A DNA stretch of 64,000 nt, from the NCBI GenBank assembly GCA_029961685.1, contig JARWKL010000001.1, positions 58,701,314-58,765,313 of the forward strand, read 5' to 3'. The stretch's first letter is position 1; every line of letters begins with the position of its first letter. The position numbers and the translations under genes are program-made. The notes under the pieces were generated by a model. That model was not told the origin of the DNA. It searched no databases and saw nothing but the letters and a program-made list of their open reading frames with translations. Shown piece by piece: positions 13,201 through 24,257 of the stretch. The DNA comes from Aristolochia californica (taxonomy: Eukaryota; Streptophyta; Magnoliopsida; Piperales; Aristolochiaceae).

Positions 13201-16200
13201 CAAGGGAGAAGTTTTTGTCACTGCGAAAAGGTACGAAAATGGATGTAGCAGCTGTCTTTGAGGAGGTATCAGATAATTTGACTTCAAATGAATTGATGAA
13301 TTATATGAATTTCAAGTTAAATGAAGCAATAAATTACGTTAGTTTCTCAATTCACTGGTTATTCATCATCATGAGATGATATTTGATTCAGTTATAGGCA
13401 TATTCCAGGAACTCCACAATGCAAGGTCGTCATTTGAGCAGGCTCGATTCCATCTGGTTTGTACTGTTTTTGAACCATCGCTTCAGTCAAACATTTGACA
13501 TTTTAATACAGATTCAACGTTTGATGCTTTGATACAAATTCAACATTTGATGCTTTGATACAGATTCAACATTTGATGCTTTGATACAGATTCAAGTGGC
13601 ATGAGTTATGAGTTTCCGTATACAAAGTGGTTGAGTGAGTTCTAAGGTTAATTTCTCTTATTTTTGGCATATTTCTCTTTCTACAGGTGACTACCCTTTC
13701 TAATGTTGAGGCAAAGAAAAGGTTTGAATTTTTGGAGGCTGTCAGTGGGACAATGGATGCCCATCTCCGGTATTTTAAACAAGTGAGTCAGACAACTGAA
13801 TATTTTGTTATTATATGAACTTTCTTTCAATAGTCACTACTATTCTCTATTTTATTGGTGAGTGTTTCTTTTGGGATGACTATTTTGCTTTTTAACCATA
13901 AGTTTATTTCTTGTCTTGCATTTTCATTTGTTGCTGATCATAGTATTTTTTGCTTCCTTTCTCCTCTTTTTTGGCAGGGTTATGAGCTTCTGCACCAAAT
14001 GGAGCCTTATGTTCATCAGGTTGGAGTTTCTTGATTATTCACTAGCAATGTGATTGTATTTTTCACTAGCTATACAATTTGTGTGGTTTTTTAATCAAAA
14101 TGTATAGTGTCATTATCATACAATTCCCTGAGGAGCTATTTCCGACCTAGGGGGTACTGTTTCTCACCATATTACCGATCTAGGGTTGCTGTTTGCTCAC
14201 TTGCTACTTGTACTAAATTTATCAATTCTCCTTCTAATCCAGCCTAAAAAATGGAAAATATTTAAAACTCCCATGCTTAGTCATTGATGTTTTCTTGCTC
14301 ATTGCTGCACAGCTGTCTTTATCAGTTGTTCTTCAGCAAGTGGTCAGTGATAGGTTGATCTGCTAGACTGATTATTGTGGCTGCTTTTGTTGGCTGGGAT
14401 CAACTATAAGTTAATGCAACATGAAGGTGGCTAGTTATGTGCGTATTATGTGATTTTCAGGAAGTTTAAGTGAATGCACTATTCTGTTTTGAGGTTGTCC
14501 CCTGCAAATGTAGTATGTGTAGATATGCTCTTGGCTGGTACAAAATTGTTACTAGTGGTTGCAATAGCACTTTGGTGAAGATAAGTTGATATAAGTTATG
14601 ATGTTCTAACTTCTAATGCCATAAAGGATTTGGCTTGCTTATTTCAGCTTAACTTCCGTTCAGAAAGTTCATATTTTTCAATGTTGCTATGGTTTGGATT
14701 AGCACTTTCTTGTTTCTAAATCCTTTTCTGTTTACAGGTTTTGGCTTATGCACAACAGTCACGAGAGAGGTCCAACTATGAGCAGGCCGCTCTTACAGAG
14801 CGGATGCAAGAATACAAGAGGCAGATTGATAGAGAAAGCCGTTGGTCAGGAAATGGCACCAGTGGTTCACCTAATGGTGATGGTATACAAGCGATTGGAA
14901 GAAGTTCACATAAAATGATAGAAGCAGTCATGCAATCTGCTGCCAAGGGAAAGGTTACATCTGTGACCTTCAATTAGAGAGTGCGCTGTTGAAATGTTAC
15001 ATCAGTTTTCATGAATCGCCAAGTTAATGGGTCTTTAACTAGATAGTGGTCAGCAGTGGAAACATTACCAGGGCACTAGTTTTCATGAATGGCCAACTTA
15101 ATGGGTCTTTAATTAAATAGTGGTCAAACTTCTGGTTGATTGTAATTACAAATTAGCCTCAATTTTTAGATAAGAAATATTTGTTTCTCTTGGATGTGTG
15201 ACATGGCTTAAGATGGTAGTGGTTGTCCTCATTATGTTTTAAGGATGTTATCAAGTATTCCTGGCCTTTAACTACATCTAATATAGCTTTTATTAATTCC
15301 AGGTTCAAACTATACGGCAAGGTTATCTCTCTAAACGTTCATCTAACCTAAGAGGAGACTGGAAGAGAAGGTTTTTTGTTCTTGATAGCCGTGGGATGTT
15401 GTACTACTACCGCAAGCAATATAGTCGGCCATCTGTAAGTAATTCCTTGGATTCACATTATTTACACAGTCAATTTAAAAAATATATATATTTTAGCCAT
15501 ATTAATGAATGAGTAATGTTCCCTGTAGGACAAACCCTCCCCCTTTGACCTTCCTTGGTTCTTCTTTGGGCGTGCTTTCTTTTTTTTCCTTTTCTTGTAT
15601 CTTTTCCTTTCCCAGTTCTTGTACTCTTGCCTCCCTTCGAAGCCCTCTTAATGGAATCTTTATTCTCATTGTTATTAAAAAATACAAAATAAATGAGTAG
15701 TGTTATAAAAAAATTACTAAATTAGGAAAAGTATGCAGTATCTGGCTATTCCTGGGGAAGCAGACATAAGTCCAGGCAAATGGTGGTGATTGTCTTTTGA
15801 TATCTTTGTAAAAGCTGGGCATGTTCCTCTCTGAAGGTAGGAGACCTCTTCCCAACTATTGAGTAAAGGATCTTTTCAAGCCCACACCGATGTGGGACTA
15901 TTTTTACATACACAAAATTTTCTCTCTAGACAGGCTTGATGGGTGGCACACATGTATAGGGTAGTGGACTTTTTACCAGCCGACAATCTTCTTTTGTTGA
16001 TGTACTTGTGAAATGATTGGCATTGTGGTTTGAAATTGTTTTTATTGAATATTGACACATAACTGAACTTGTCTGTCCATCCAAAGGAGCATGAAACCCA
16101 GCTTCTTATATTTATTAAAACCCACCTACGACAAGTGTGCACCATCAGATTGGAACAAAGAAAAGCCTCTAATTCTGCTTCTGGGTTATATCACTGATGT

Positions 16201-19200
16201 AATCTTAGAGCAACTGATCGACGGTGAAATTTTGGCATTTGGCTCAAATGTCACTGTATAACTGTATATAAGTCCGGTGTTGGAAGGGGAAATGCTCCAA
16301 CATGTTAGGTATCTTTCAGTCAATTACAACCTTCACCTTTATGGTGGTGTAGCTTAGAGCTTCTGCTGCTTGAATATCACTCATGTTTGACAATACCCTC
16401 TTGAGGAAGATCATATGATGAAATGTGGGATGAAAGGAAGATGATTCCTTGGGATTGCCAGTTGTAGTCTTGAACTATCAGGTCCTGTTCCACATAAGCA
16501 AATGCAAAACATGTAAAGAAAAGAATTTCTTCTTAGAGTTAATGCTGCTGCAGAATATTTTGATGTAGAAAATACAGTTTTTTCGTGTGTTGGTTACAAA
16601 CTCATCATTCTCGAAAGAAAAATGTTGGTTACACCCTAAACCCTGTGAGACTTGCACTTAAGACCTCATGCTAGAAATCCACGTGGCCATTGAGCCAAAA
16701 GCTACTTTTTTGAGAAATAAAAATTATGTATTAAATTTCTTTTCTTTTCTCATTTCCTTTCACTTTGTTTTAACACTGGTTATTTGTTTAGGGAGGTGTA
16801 AACCAGCTTTCCAGTCAGAGAGGTCATAATTCCTCTGAACTTAGTTCTGGGTTACTGAGTAGGTGGCTCTCTTCTCATTATCATGGTGGTGTACATGATG
16901 AGAAATCTGTGGCACATCATACAGTCAACTTACTCACATCAACAATAAAAGTTGATGCAGACCAGTCTGACTTGCGCTTCTGCTTCCGGATCATATCACC
17001 CTCTAAAAATTACACTTTACAGGTAAAGTTTCAAGATCAGGAGGATTGAATTACTTCAGGCATCGTCCATTGTGTCATATTCTATCCTTTCTATTTAATG
17101 TCTTAGTGTCTTTGGTGTTACCTTGCAGGGTGTTCTGAATTATTATGATGGACTTCAATTTTTATTTTTGATTAATTCCACTGTTTTCTAATTTAGGCAG
17201 AAAGTGCCATGGATCAAATGGATTGGGTGGAAAAGATCACTGGAGTGATTGCATCTTTACTAAGTTCACAAGCACCAGAACAGGTTCCCACTAGGGTGTT
17301 TATTTTGTCAGTGTCTCTTTTCTCTGAGGTATAACATGGACTTGACAAGTGGTTGCTACTTTGATTCAGCACCTCACTGTGAGCCCAATTGGCAGTGGTC
17401 ACCACCGGGCTGCTAGTGAGAGCAGTTCACTGGGAAGTTCATCTGACCTTGATCATCTGGCAATTGAAGAACTCACATCAGAGAGGAATGTTGTTACTGG
17501 CAACCATGAACGCTCAGGAAGAAATTCACAACAGTTACGGCTGAGTGCCAAGCATGAGAAGCCAATTGATGTGCTGAGAAGAGTCCCCGGGAATGATAGG
17601 TGTGCTGATTGTGGTGCCCCTGAGCCTGATTGGGCCTCACTAAACCTAGGTGTGCTTGTTTGCATTGAATGCTCTGGGGTTCACCGTAATCTTGGTGTAC
17701 ATATATCCAAGGTAAGTCCTATTCAAAGTTTTTCTACTTGGCTGTTTGCTTACAATGCTTTGATTTCTTATAATTTTTAAGGTTGTTATTTACAGAGATG
17801 TGATTGCAGGTGAGATCACTGACCCTTGATGTAAAAGTTTGGGAACCTTCTGTTATAGCTTTGTTTCAGTCTCTGGGCAATACATTTGCCAACTCCATCT
17901 GGGAGGAATTGTTGCCATTGACAAACTTTTCGAAAGGCGATGACACCTCTACAAGGTTACAACCTTCTCCTGTTTCCTACTGGCTACCATGTACTGCTCC
18001 TAAAATCATTTCTTAGTCTCACAGTTTGTCTTTACAGTTCAAATGTGTATGAGCGAAGGCAACATCAACATCATATATTTCTTGGCAAGCCTAATTATTC
18101 TGATCCTATTTCAATAAAAGAGAAGTTCATTCAAGCAAAGGTATTGAAAAAAATATATTTTCACATTTAACTATCTTATTTTTTCTTCTTTATCTACCAG
18201 ATGTTTTTTTTCCCTTAGCATTTCGTAGTAGTGTATGTTTCTGTAACCTTTTTATGAGACCTATCAGTAACAAGCTTGAAATGTTTCCTGGTCTCTTGAA
18301 AAAGCGAATTTGTGTTTGTAGCAGGGGTGTTTACTCTCTCTTTTTTTAGGTACTATAGAAATAGGAGTTGTAGAAGTAATGAATATCACGTCATTGTAGC
18401 CATTCTCATGGTTCAACAAGCTGGCACTTGCCATATTGCATTTCAGAACTGTATTAGTTGGCTTGTAGGAGATTCTCCTGCTCTCTAACCAGATCTTTTC
18501 TACTATCAGTATGCAGAAAAGCTTTTTGTCCAAAAGCCGCGTAGCGGTCAGCATCTTCTTTCTTTGGCCTATCAGATGTGGAATAGTGTTCGTTTGAATG
18601 ACAAAAAAGCAGTGTACCGTCTTATAGTAGATTCTGATGCTGATGTGAATGCTGTCCATGGGCAAGCATCATTCAGCACGTCTTTGACCCTAGCTAAAGT
18701 CATGCTTCTGAATGAGCGATCAACTTCTTTGTTGGATCGGAGTGCAAGTTGCATCACTGAGGAGTCTTTGCACAAGAATTCTACCAAGACATCAAACAAC
18801 TCAGTTGACAGTTGTGAGGACCACAAAGAAGTGGATGAGTGTCTTGAGGGCTGTTCCCTACTTCATCTTGCATGTCAGACTGCAGACTTGGGCATGATAG
18901 AGCTCCTATTACAGTATGGTGGCAATATTAATGCTACCGATGCGAATTGTCAGACTCCACTTCATCACTGCATCCTGAGAGGCAGATCTGCATTTGCCAA
19001 ACTTCTTCTCAGCAGGTCAATAACACAAACCTTAGCTTCTTATGTCTCTTCTTTGATATGCAGTGTTTTTTGTTTATCATGTTTTCATCTATTTGTGCTG
19101 CTCAGCTTCATCAACTATTCTAGACTCCGACCTAGCAAACATTGATGAAGAAAAAAAGTGTTAGCTGTAGACAACTAGTCCTATTTAAAGTAATTTTTTA

Positions 19201-21412
19201 TGAAATAATGATCCATTCATTTTAATAATTTACTAATAATTTTACATCTTGGTCTAACTTAACACAACAAAAATAGTTCTTTTGTATTAATACATTTAAT
19301 TTGAAAATATCAGATTAAAAATGTGAATTTGAAATATATTAAATTGAAAACATCAAATGTTACGAAAATATATCTTTAGTGTTTTTAAATTTATTTAATT
19401 TATTTCAAAATATAATATTAAATTATTTTAAATAATTAATTTAAGGAAACTATGACCAAATCATGAACCAATTATTCTAATAACATTTAAGTATTTTATT
19501 AAACTAATATAGTAAATAGGTATATTATTTAAACAATGTTATCATAAACTTCATCTATAACAGTGATATGCCTTATGTTATCTAATATTAACTTTGTATA
19601 ATTTGTGGATTTAACCCATGGTACTTCAATATTCAATTATTTAAAAATCCAAGTCCATCATACCACATTAATGCCCAACTTTTGAATCCTTTTGGATTTA
19701 GTCAAATCTCATTAATCACCAATTTTTAGAATCCATAGACATTTTAGGATTTTGCAATTCCATAAACTTAAAATTAACCGGATCTCTAATCCAATCTCAC
19801 TAAATCCCCCTTAGGAATTATTGATTTATCCAAGGATGAATTGGAAGCTCTCCTCCAGGGGTTAATAGCTTTATCAGGATTCTTTTCCAGTCCCCTAGTG
19901 GTTGAAGGGTATTCGGCTGCGATCATCAGTTGGTTATTCAAACGAATCCTGTATTTTGCTGTGGTCCTTCCAGTTATATCATTAATTGTACACCCTCTTC
20001 TGTCAACAACAATAATCACTCATCACTAGTTTGTTATTAGGGGTCCTTTTGACATGACTCTGTTGAATTTATGGAAAAGAGAAAAACTTTATTGACTTGT
20101 TATAATCAGAGTACATGAACTCCTATTTATAATAGAGGAAAGTAACAGAGTCCAATTACAATTAAACTACCCTTGTCCCAATCATACCTAAACTCGAACA
20201 CTTAAAGACAAGTCTTAACATAATTAAATAACTCAACATGAATAGAAGATTAACATAACTAAAACACCTTTAAACTGAAACTCTTCTATGAGACCTCTTT
20301 CCATAATAATTGTGGCTCTGTATGACTTCTTATTGTGAGAGTCATGTAAGACCCCCTCCTCTTAACTTCTTTTCGAACTATTTGGTTATTCAAACGAATT
20401 CGGTATTTTGCTGTGGTGTTTTGTTCTTCTTCCAGTCTTTACTTCTCATGTCATTAATGGTACACCCTCTTCTGTCAACAGCAATAAGACACTCATCACT
20501 AGTTTGCTCTTTGGGGTTCTTTTGACATGACTGAACAATCTCAAACGACTTATGTCCTGTCTGTATGTGCCACTGCTAATATTGTTTTCTGATAGTTTCA
20601 TCTTGTAATTCTCTTTACTGAACATCATTTTCACGTTCTCATCTCTGCCTCGATCTTCTATGGATGTTGCTTCTTCATTTGCCTTAATATTCAACTCCTA
20701 AATGAGGATGGTCTTACTACTACTGTAAAGTTGTGCCTTCATCTTTTTCTAATATCTGATGGTATCTTGGAAAAGCTGGAGAGACCTTATGAGCTATATC
20801 TATTGGCAGTTATTTCACATGAATCATGTTTTCTTGGATGTATCTGGTGAGGTCATAGTCATATATTCTGTTTTAGATAGTATATTTAAGAAATGCCTCC
20901 ATATTTATATTTTTCTTTCATATATTAATGGAGCACCCGTTTCAAGAGGAGACCAAAACATAAGTGGTATGCAAGGATGAATTATACCTTTTTTCTTGTG
21001 AGAATTAGTAATTTTCTGTGAGTGTTATGTATGCTTTTAAAAAAAAGTAAAATGTTACAGAGTCTCTGCTTTTTATTCTGGAATTAGATCTATAAATACA
21101 TCGAAGTCCAGCTGAATATACTTGATCTTTAAACCTCCAAAGAAATAAACGTGCTTCCCTCAGAAAGATGGGAAATCATGGGGATTGATTATGGTTAAAG
21201 TGTCTGTGGTTCAACAGGCTCCTTTCTATTTTCTGCAACTAAATGTTAAAAATCCTCTTATCTTTATAATCAATCAAATTTGCTACATTGACAGAGGGGC
21301 AGATGCACGAGCTGTTGACAAGGAGGGGAAAACACCTTTACAGCGAGCAATTGAAATGGGGACTTCTATTATTGATGAAGATGTTATTGCCCAACTAGCA
21401 GAGAACAGATGA
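186..21412 (+). CDS. AGD3: ArfGAP with BAR, PH, ArfGAP and ankyrin domains (AGD3/SFC-VAN3 class), 5' end outside window
   Basis: GTPase-activating protein for ARF small G proteins; the plant family (AGD1-4) acts at the trans-Golgi/endosome, and AGD3 (SFC/VAN3) is needed for vein patterning. Exons read by splice sites: 186-262, 1934-2034, 2709-2779, 4787-4849, 4978-5022, 13200-13265, 13409-13456, 13687-13782, 13978-14019, 14738-14953, 15303-15434, 16792-17022, 17197-17283, 17370-17711, 17810-17955, 18038-18140, 18510-19015, 21295-21412 (TGA). They sum to 830 codons including the stop; phases join throughout. BAR domain in the first ten exons; PH domain from [20 protein letters not shown] (15.3 kb) to about 17.28 kb; ArfGAP zinc finger CADC...CIEC at 17.6 kb with arginine finger in SGVHRNLG; ankyrin repeats at 18.85-21.4 kb (LLHLAC, TPLHHC). 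About 15 N-terminal residues and the ATG lie left of the window. AGD1 cannot be excluded; the ankyrin part is as close to AGD1 as to AGD3. Confidence 0.93.
889..1020 (+). mobile_element. tRNA-type SINE fragment with 11-bp target-site duplication
   Basis: Lies in AGD3 intron 1. An 11-bp direct repeat (AGAAGCTTGTA at 889-899 and 1010-1020) brackets a 110-bp insert. The insert has a polymerase III B-box-like motif GTTCAAGTTAC at 948-958 and an A-rich tail from about 983. It aligns by eye with the SINE copies at 5.4 kb and 16.65 kb. The A-box side is degenerate or truncated. Confidence 0.6.
1582..1615 (-). mobile_element. 12-bp tail-only insertion with perfect 11-bp target-site duplication
   Basis: TAAAATTACCT occurs at 1582-1592 and again at 1605-1615. 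The 12 bp between them are seven T followed by GAAAG. Read on the minus strand this is CTTTC plus poly(A), as expected for the extreme 3' end of a retroposed element. The same T-run plus GAAAAAG start is seen in the insertion at 6441. Lies in AGD3 intron 1. Confidence 0.55.
2531..2583 (-). mobile_element. 19-bp poly(A)-tail insertion with perfect 17-bp target-site duplication
   Basis: AAGTGGACAAAATCGTT is present at 2531-2547 and 2567-2583. The 19 bp between are 14 T plus AAATG, i.e. CATTT plus a poly(A) tail on the minus strand. The junction T-run-AAATG is the same as the 3' end of the longer minus-strand LINE fragment at 7203. Lies in AGD3 intron 2. Confidence 0.65.
3281..3620. repeat. imperfect tandem duplication, unit about 170 bp
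   Basis: Within AGD3 intron 3 the stretch starting ACCTGAGTTAATTTTTCTG (3281) recurs as ACCTGGGTTAGTTTTTCTG (3451). It continues in register through TGAGTGCTTATTTTTAACTTT and the later GGTTGAAGAAATTTCTTG-like block. The units differ at many positions and by length of the T tract, so the duplication is old. Confidence 0.75.
5438..5521 (+). mobile_element. tRNA-derived SINE, interrupted on its right by a LINE
   Basis: Contains TAGGCTCAGTGG (5445-5456), matching the polymerase III A-box pattern, and GTTCAAGTCTC (5502-5512), matching the B-box, about 46 bp apart. The same arrangement is present in reverse orientation at 16647-16698. The copy appears cut after the B-box by the LINE fragment at 5522-6018; its continuation may resume at 6019. 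Confidence 0.6.
5506..6034 (+). mobile_element. 5'-truncated LINE 3' end (RNase H domain) nested in a SINE
   Basis: Reading frame from about 5593 gives a decayed RNase H-like stretch ([24 protein letters not shown]), then after a stop [17 protein letters not shown] near 5880-5930. This resembles the RNase H tail of plant L1-type LINEs. It ends in an A-rich tail (6010-6020). AAGTCTCACCAAGGGT (5506-5521) and AAGTCTCATAAAGGGT (6019-6034) match at 14 of 16 positions and are read as the target-site duplication. Confidence 0.65.
6424..6500 (-). mobile_element. 43-bp LINE-end insertion with 17-bp target-site duplication
   Basis: AAAAAAACTGTGTCACT (6424-6440) and AAAAAAATTGTGTCACT (6484-6500) match at 16 of 17 positions. 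The 43 bp between begin with a T run and GAAAAAGATGTATTTATATT, i.e. a poly(A)-tailed end on the minus strand. The insert resembles the one at 40322-40358 in ARF2. Lies in AGD3 intron 5. Confidence 0.6.
6518..6730 (-). mobile_element. LINE 3' fragment with RNase H C-terminal motif
   Basis: On the minus strand the frame reads [20 protein letters not shown], the motif that closes the RNase H domain of plant L1-type LINEs. It is followed by an A-rich tail towards 6518. It is a short, 5'-truncated remnant; no clear target-site duplication was found. Confidence 0.55.
7203..7610 (-). mobile_element. 5'-truncated LINE, RNase H end and poly(A) tail
   Basis: A run of about 23 T at 7204-7226 is the poly(A) tail of a minus-strand element. 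Going into the element the minus strand encodes LWAMWLERN (about 7460) and [18 protein letters not shown] (about 7320-7370), then WEDFPP before the stop. This order (linker, RNase H C-terminus, WEDFPP end) is typical of plant L1-type LINEs. The left end lies beside the copia 5' LTR. Confidence 0.7.
7642..7956 (+). repeat. 5' LTR of copia element 1
   Basis: Begins TGTTAAAATACCAG and ends CTTTCTTTACA, directly before the primer-binding site. It is 315 bp and aligns end to end with the 299-bp 3' LTR with scattered substitutions and short indels. Confidence 0.93.
11932..12230 (+). repeat. 3' LTR of copia element 1
   Basis: Begins TGTTAAAATACCAG after a G-rich polypurine tract. It ends TTTCTTTATA (the terminal CA has mutated to TA) and is followed by the GATTT duplication. 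Confidence 0.93.
13511..13588. repeat. 26-bp minisatellite, three units
   Basis: Three consecutive 26-bp units (13511-13536, 13537-13562, 13563-13588) with core ATTCAACATTTGATGCTTTG differ by single bases, plus a partial fourth. Located in an AGD3 intron between the exons at 13409-13456 and 13687-13782. Confidence 0.9.
15004..15126. repeat. tandem duplication, 74-bp period
   Basis: The stretch AGTTTTCATGAATCGCCAAG... at 15004-15052 recurs at 15078-15126 with a few substitutions, in the intron just after the exon at 14738-14953. Confidence 0.8.
15508..15704 (+). mobile_element. short LINE 3' end with 13-bp target-site duplication
   Basis: AATGAGTAATGTT (15508-15520) and AATGAGTAGTGTT (15692-15704) match at 12 of 13 positions. 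They flank 171 bp that are T-rich, carry AATGGAATCTTTATTCTCATTG near the right end and finish in an A-rich tail (TTAAAAAATACAAAATAA). This is the usual look of a plant LINE 3' untranslated end. Plus orientation, sense to AGD3. Confidence 0.6.
16588..16633 (+). mobile_element. 24-bp A-tailed insertion with perfect 11-bp target-site duplication
   Basis: TGTTGGTTACA occurs at 16588-16598 and 16623-16633. The 24 bp between end in GAAAGAAAAA, an A-rich tail on the plus strand. It abuts the reverse-oriented SINE on the right. Confidence 0.5.
16634..16710 (-). mobile_element. tRNA-derived SINE, reverse orientation
   Basis: On the minus strand the A-box TTGGCTCAATGG (complement of 16687-16698) and B-box GTGCAAGTCTC (complement of 16647-16657) lie about 40 bp apart. 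The intervening CCACGTGG...TTCTA matches the SINE copy at 5438-5521. The right flank has a T run followed by GAGAAATAAAAATTATG, which may be yet another LINE end. Confidence 0.6.
19815..20531 (+). mobile_element. LINE RNase H remnant with an internal partial duplication
   Basis: In the last AGD3 intron, 19836-19950 reads [25 protein letters not shown], a decayed RNase H segment resembling the one at 5.6 kb. The block beginning TGGTTATTCAAACGAAT at 19931 and running through CACCCTCTTCTGTCAACA and CTTTTGACATGACT (to about 20060) is repeated from about 20383 to 20531. About 330 bp of AT-rich sequence separate the two copies. No complete element can be delimited. Confidence 0.5.
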
Positions 21413-24257
21413 CAGTGTCACTATTCCAAGAAGGTTAAACACATTAGTTCCAGTATAGAAGGCAAGTCCAGCAAATGGTAAGCTCCTATGTTGTTGTAGT
21501 TTAATGAAACATGGTCTTGGTCCCTGATATAAGAGGTTTTGCTTTTGGAATAGCAGGGTACTCGCTCACTTTATGTATGTTTATAGTCACTTTTATTTTA
21601 CTTTTATTTTTTTGTTTTTTCTTCCACCCCTTTCCCCAGCAAAGCTTGAGAGCTGTAGTTTTTTTTTCCGGGTTTTGTAATTTAAGTGTCCATTTGTGGG
21701 GTTTGGTTTGCTGCATCCAGCCAGTAGGCTGTGTATTCTTGTACATTCAATTTTATCACTATTTGAGTTTTGTTGGATGTTAAGCATGGGTCGAAAGCGT
21801 GTGTGGACGTTTGGAAATCCCAGATCACTTTTCATTGCTTTTTATATTTAGATATCCACGGATAAAATGTCATGCTTGTTAGTGGGACCATTTAGTTGAT
21901 TCAAAATTTCTTTGGTGGGTGACTTGCTTGTGCCTGTACTGGTTACTGTGGATCCCTCTTTGGCTGAACTAAAACGAAGTGAAAAAAGGAAAATGAATTA
22001 CTTATTTTCATTTCTCAGCAATGGCATTGGTCTAGGTTTTCAGGAGAACTTGATCCGACCCGATTCAAAAAACCTGGGTTTGGGTTCCTAATTTCACCCT
22101 GCAGGTCGGGAACAGGGTGAGGAAAAAAACCCCTAGGTCAGGGATGGGTTTTCCGCAACGCTGATCCAAATTTGACTAGAACCTGACCAACATATGAGAC
22201 AGATGTGAAATGGGGTTGAGACGGGTTGGGGGCAGAAACTGGGTTACGAGGATGGTGATTGGTCGGGGTAGAATTTGTAAAGCTGACATGCCCGCTTCCT
22301 AGCATTAAGATTACAAATTCGAACCGTAAAGGTAGGTTGTTTTTTCTGAGAAATTGGAGAGCCATTGATAGTGAGCCGTCCCATTCTCTCGTGAAGATGT
22401 CTTTATTCTTCCTTTCTGATAGTTTTATTTATTTTTAATTCTTTTGATTGAAACTAATATAATAAGCAAGTAAAACAGGCATCAACAATAGGGGCATCGC
22501 ATTCTCAGCATCAGAACAGGAATAATTTCCATAGAGAATGCAGAATATTTTGAAATCTCGTTAACATTGGTGATTTGTTGACACTGGAAGGATTGATTAG
22601 GAAAAAGATCGCATTTGAGTGTACCTTTCTTCCTTTTTCTCATTTGGGTCGATCATGCACCCTTTTTATCTGATTTGAAATAAACTTGAACATGGATCAT
22701 TCGGTTTTAAAAGTAGAGCGACAGCATGATTCGGACACAGATAAGGTTCCAGGAGGGGCTTACCCATGTCATCTTCTAGTGGTGTCGTCGGAAAGTAATC
22801 GAGCCATGCAATCATATATAAATATATATATATATATATATAATAATGATGCCCCTGCATCATTTCTTGCACATATTCTCACCTTCTCATGGGAGAACCG
22901 GCTCAAAGGGCTTGCCCAGTTGGTGGTTTAGGTATTCCAATAGAATGCTATTGTGAGTGATCAACCGGTTCAATCACCAATTCATTTCTTTTCCTCCAAT
23001 CAGTGAATGTGTCAGACTAACCTACAGGCCAGTGCCGACAAGGCTGCGACTGACGCGGCACACGAGCGAAGAGATGGCCACGTGAAAGGCTTCCTGTATT
23101 CGAAGTTTCCAACACGAGCACACTTTACCGCCGCTTTAGCCCAAAAAAAAAAAGCTAATTATTCCCAAAAAGCCTTTTATTTATATTTTATTTCATGAAA
23201 AGTCGCGCCTCGCGGCCTTGGCGCACAGATCCCCTTATTCCGATCCAACGGTTCGAATACTGTTTCTAGAACAGACGGTCCAGATTTTTTTCTCTCTCCT
23301 CAACTCTGTCGACATTTCGCTTTCCGTCTCGTGATCGTGACAGAGCCGCTTCTGTTTGCGTCGACATGGCGGTGGGCCCACCGCACGGACCAGAGAGAAA
23401 GAGCGGGAAAAAGGAAGAACGCAGAAGAGAGAGAAAGCGGGGGGAAGGGGAGCATGCAGTCCCTGGTTTTCTCTCTCTATGCTTCCCCTGCCCAGGATTG
23501 GTTCCTTTTCACTGTAGTTTTTTTTTTTTTTTTTTTTTTTTTTTATAGTTTTTGGAATAGTGAAAGCGAGGATAAGGGTCGTGGGTGAAAAGGGTAGGGG
23601 TTGGTTGATGCTCTCGGAACCTCGTGGCGGAATTTTCTGTCGGAAAATTCGTTTTATAACGGAATTTCGAGTTTTTTGAGCTTGTGGAATGGTTGCGTGG
23701 TTCATTCCATTAAGGGTGCTTTCGTTTTCTTGCTGGAGTGATAAGATGACCAATGCGTTTTTTGTGGAGTTTAGAGGTTTTTTGGGATGGCTTTAATATG
23801 GTTTTTGATACACAGGAAGGTTCAGATTGTCGGGAGCTGAGTTTGAGCTGAAAAATAGTCTTTCACTTCACTGCTAATGCAATTCGTGAGTTTTCTTGAA
23901 TGTTTTTCTGTAGCTCTTAGTCTCTGTTTTGACATGAATATGGTTTTGGTTTAGGAGTGGAGAACAAAAGAGCGTTCTGGTATTGTGCCGGAAATTCAGT
24001 CACGCCCATTTTCTTTGAAGGTGAAGAGTTGCAGGGTTGGTATTTTTTATTGGTAGTACTTGTTTCAATGAGGTTTGGTGGACAGAGAGACAAACGCTGA
24101 AGCCGAGCAGAGCTTCACGGTTGAAGATTCTGAAGTCTTATGAGCTTCATCTGTTGTGTTTTTCTCTCTTTTACGGTCCTGTTCTGACGTTTTCTGAGCT
24201 GCGTCTGTTGGGTTTTCTCTCTTCTTCGACCCTGTTTGAAGAGGTTTTAGTTATTTC
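21413..24257. other. intergenic: AGD3 3' UTR and CORYNE promoter/5' leader
   Basis: No further coding region is supported. 21413 to about 21850 is the likely 3' UTR of AGD3. 22040-22370 is richer in G and C with degenerate GGGTT/GGGTCGG runs. A (TA)n tract is at 22814-22842 and a 26-T run at 23519-23544. The purine/pyrimidine-rich 23.3-24.25 kb is probably the CORYNE promoter and 5' leader. Confidence 0.6.
22814..22842. repeat. (TA)n microsatellite
   Basis: Alternating TA with one AA interruption, about 29 bp, in the AGD3-CORYNE interval. Confidence 0.9.

Noticed and set aside
23235..23753. 172-codon minus-strand ORF
   Set aside because: Contains a long lysine run from the poly(T) tract and low-complexity sequence; no family resemblance. 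It lies in the CORYNE promoter region.
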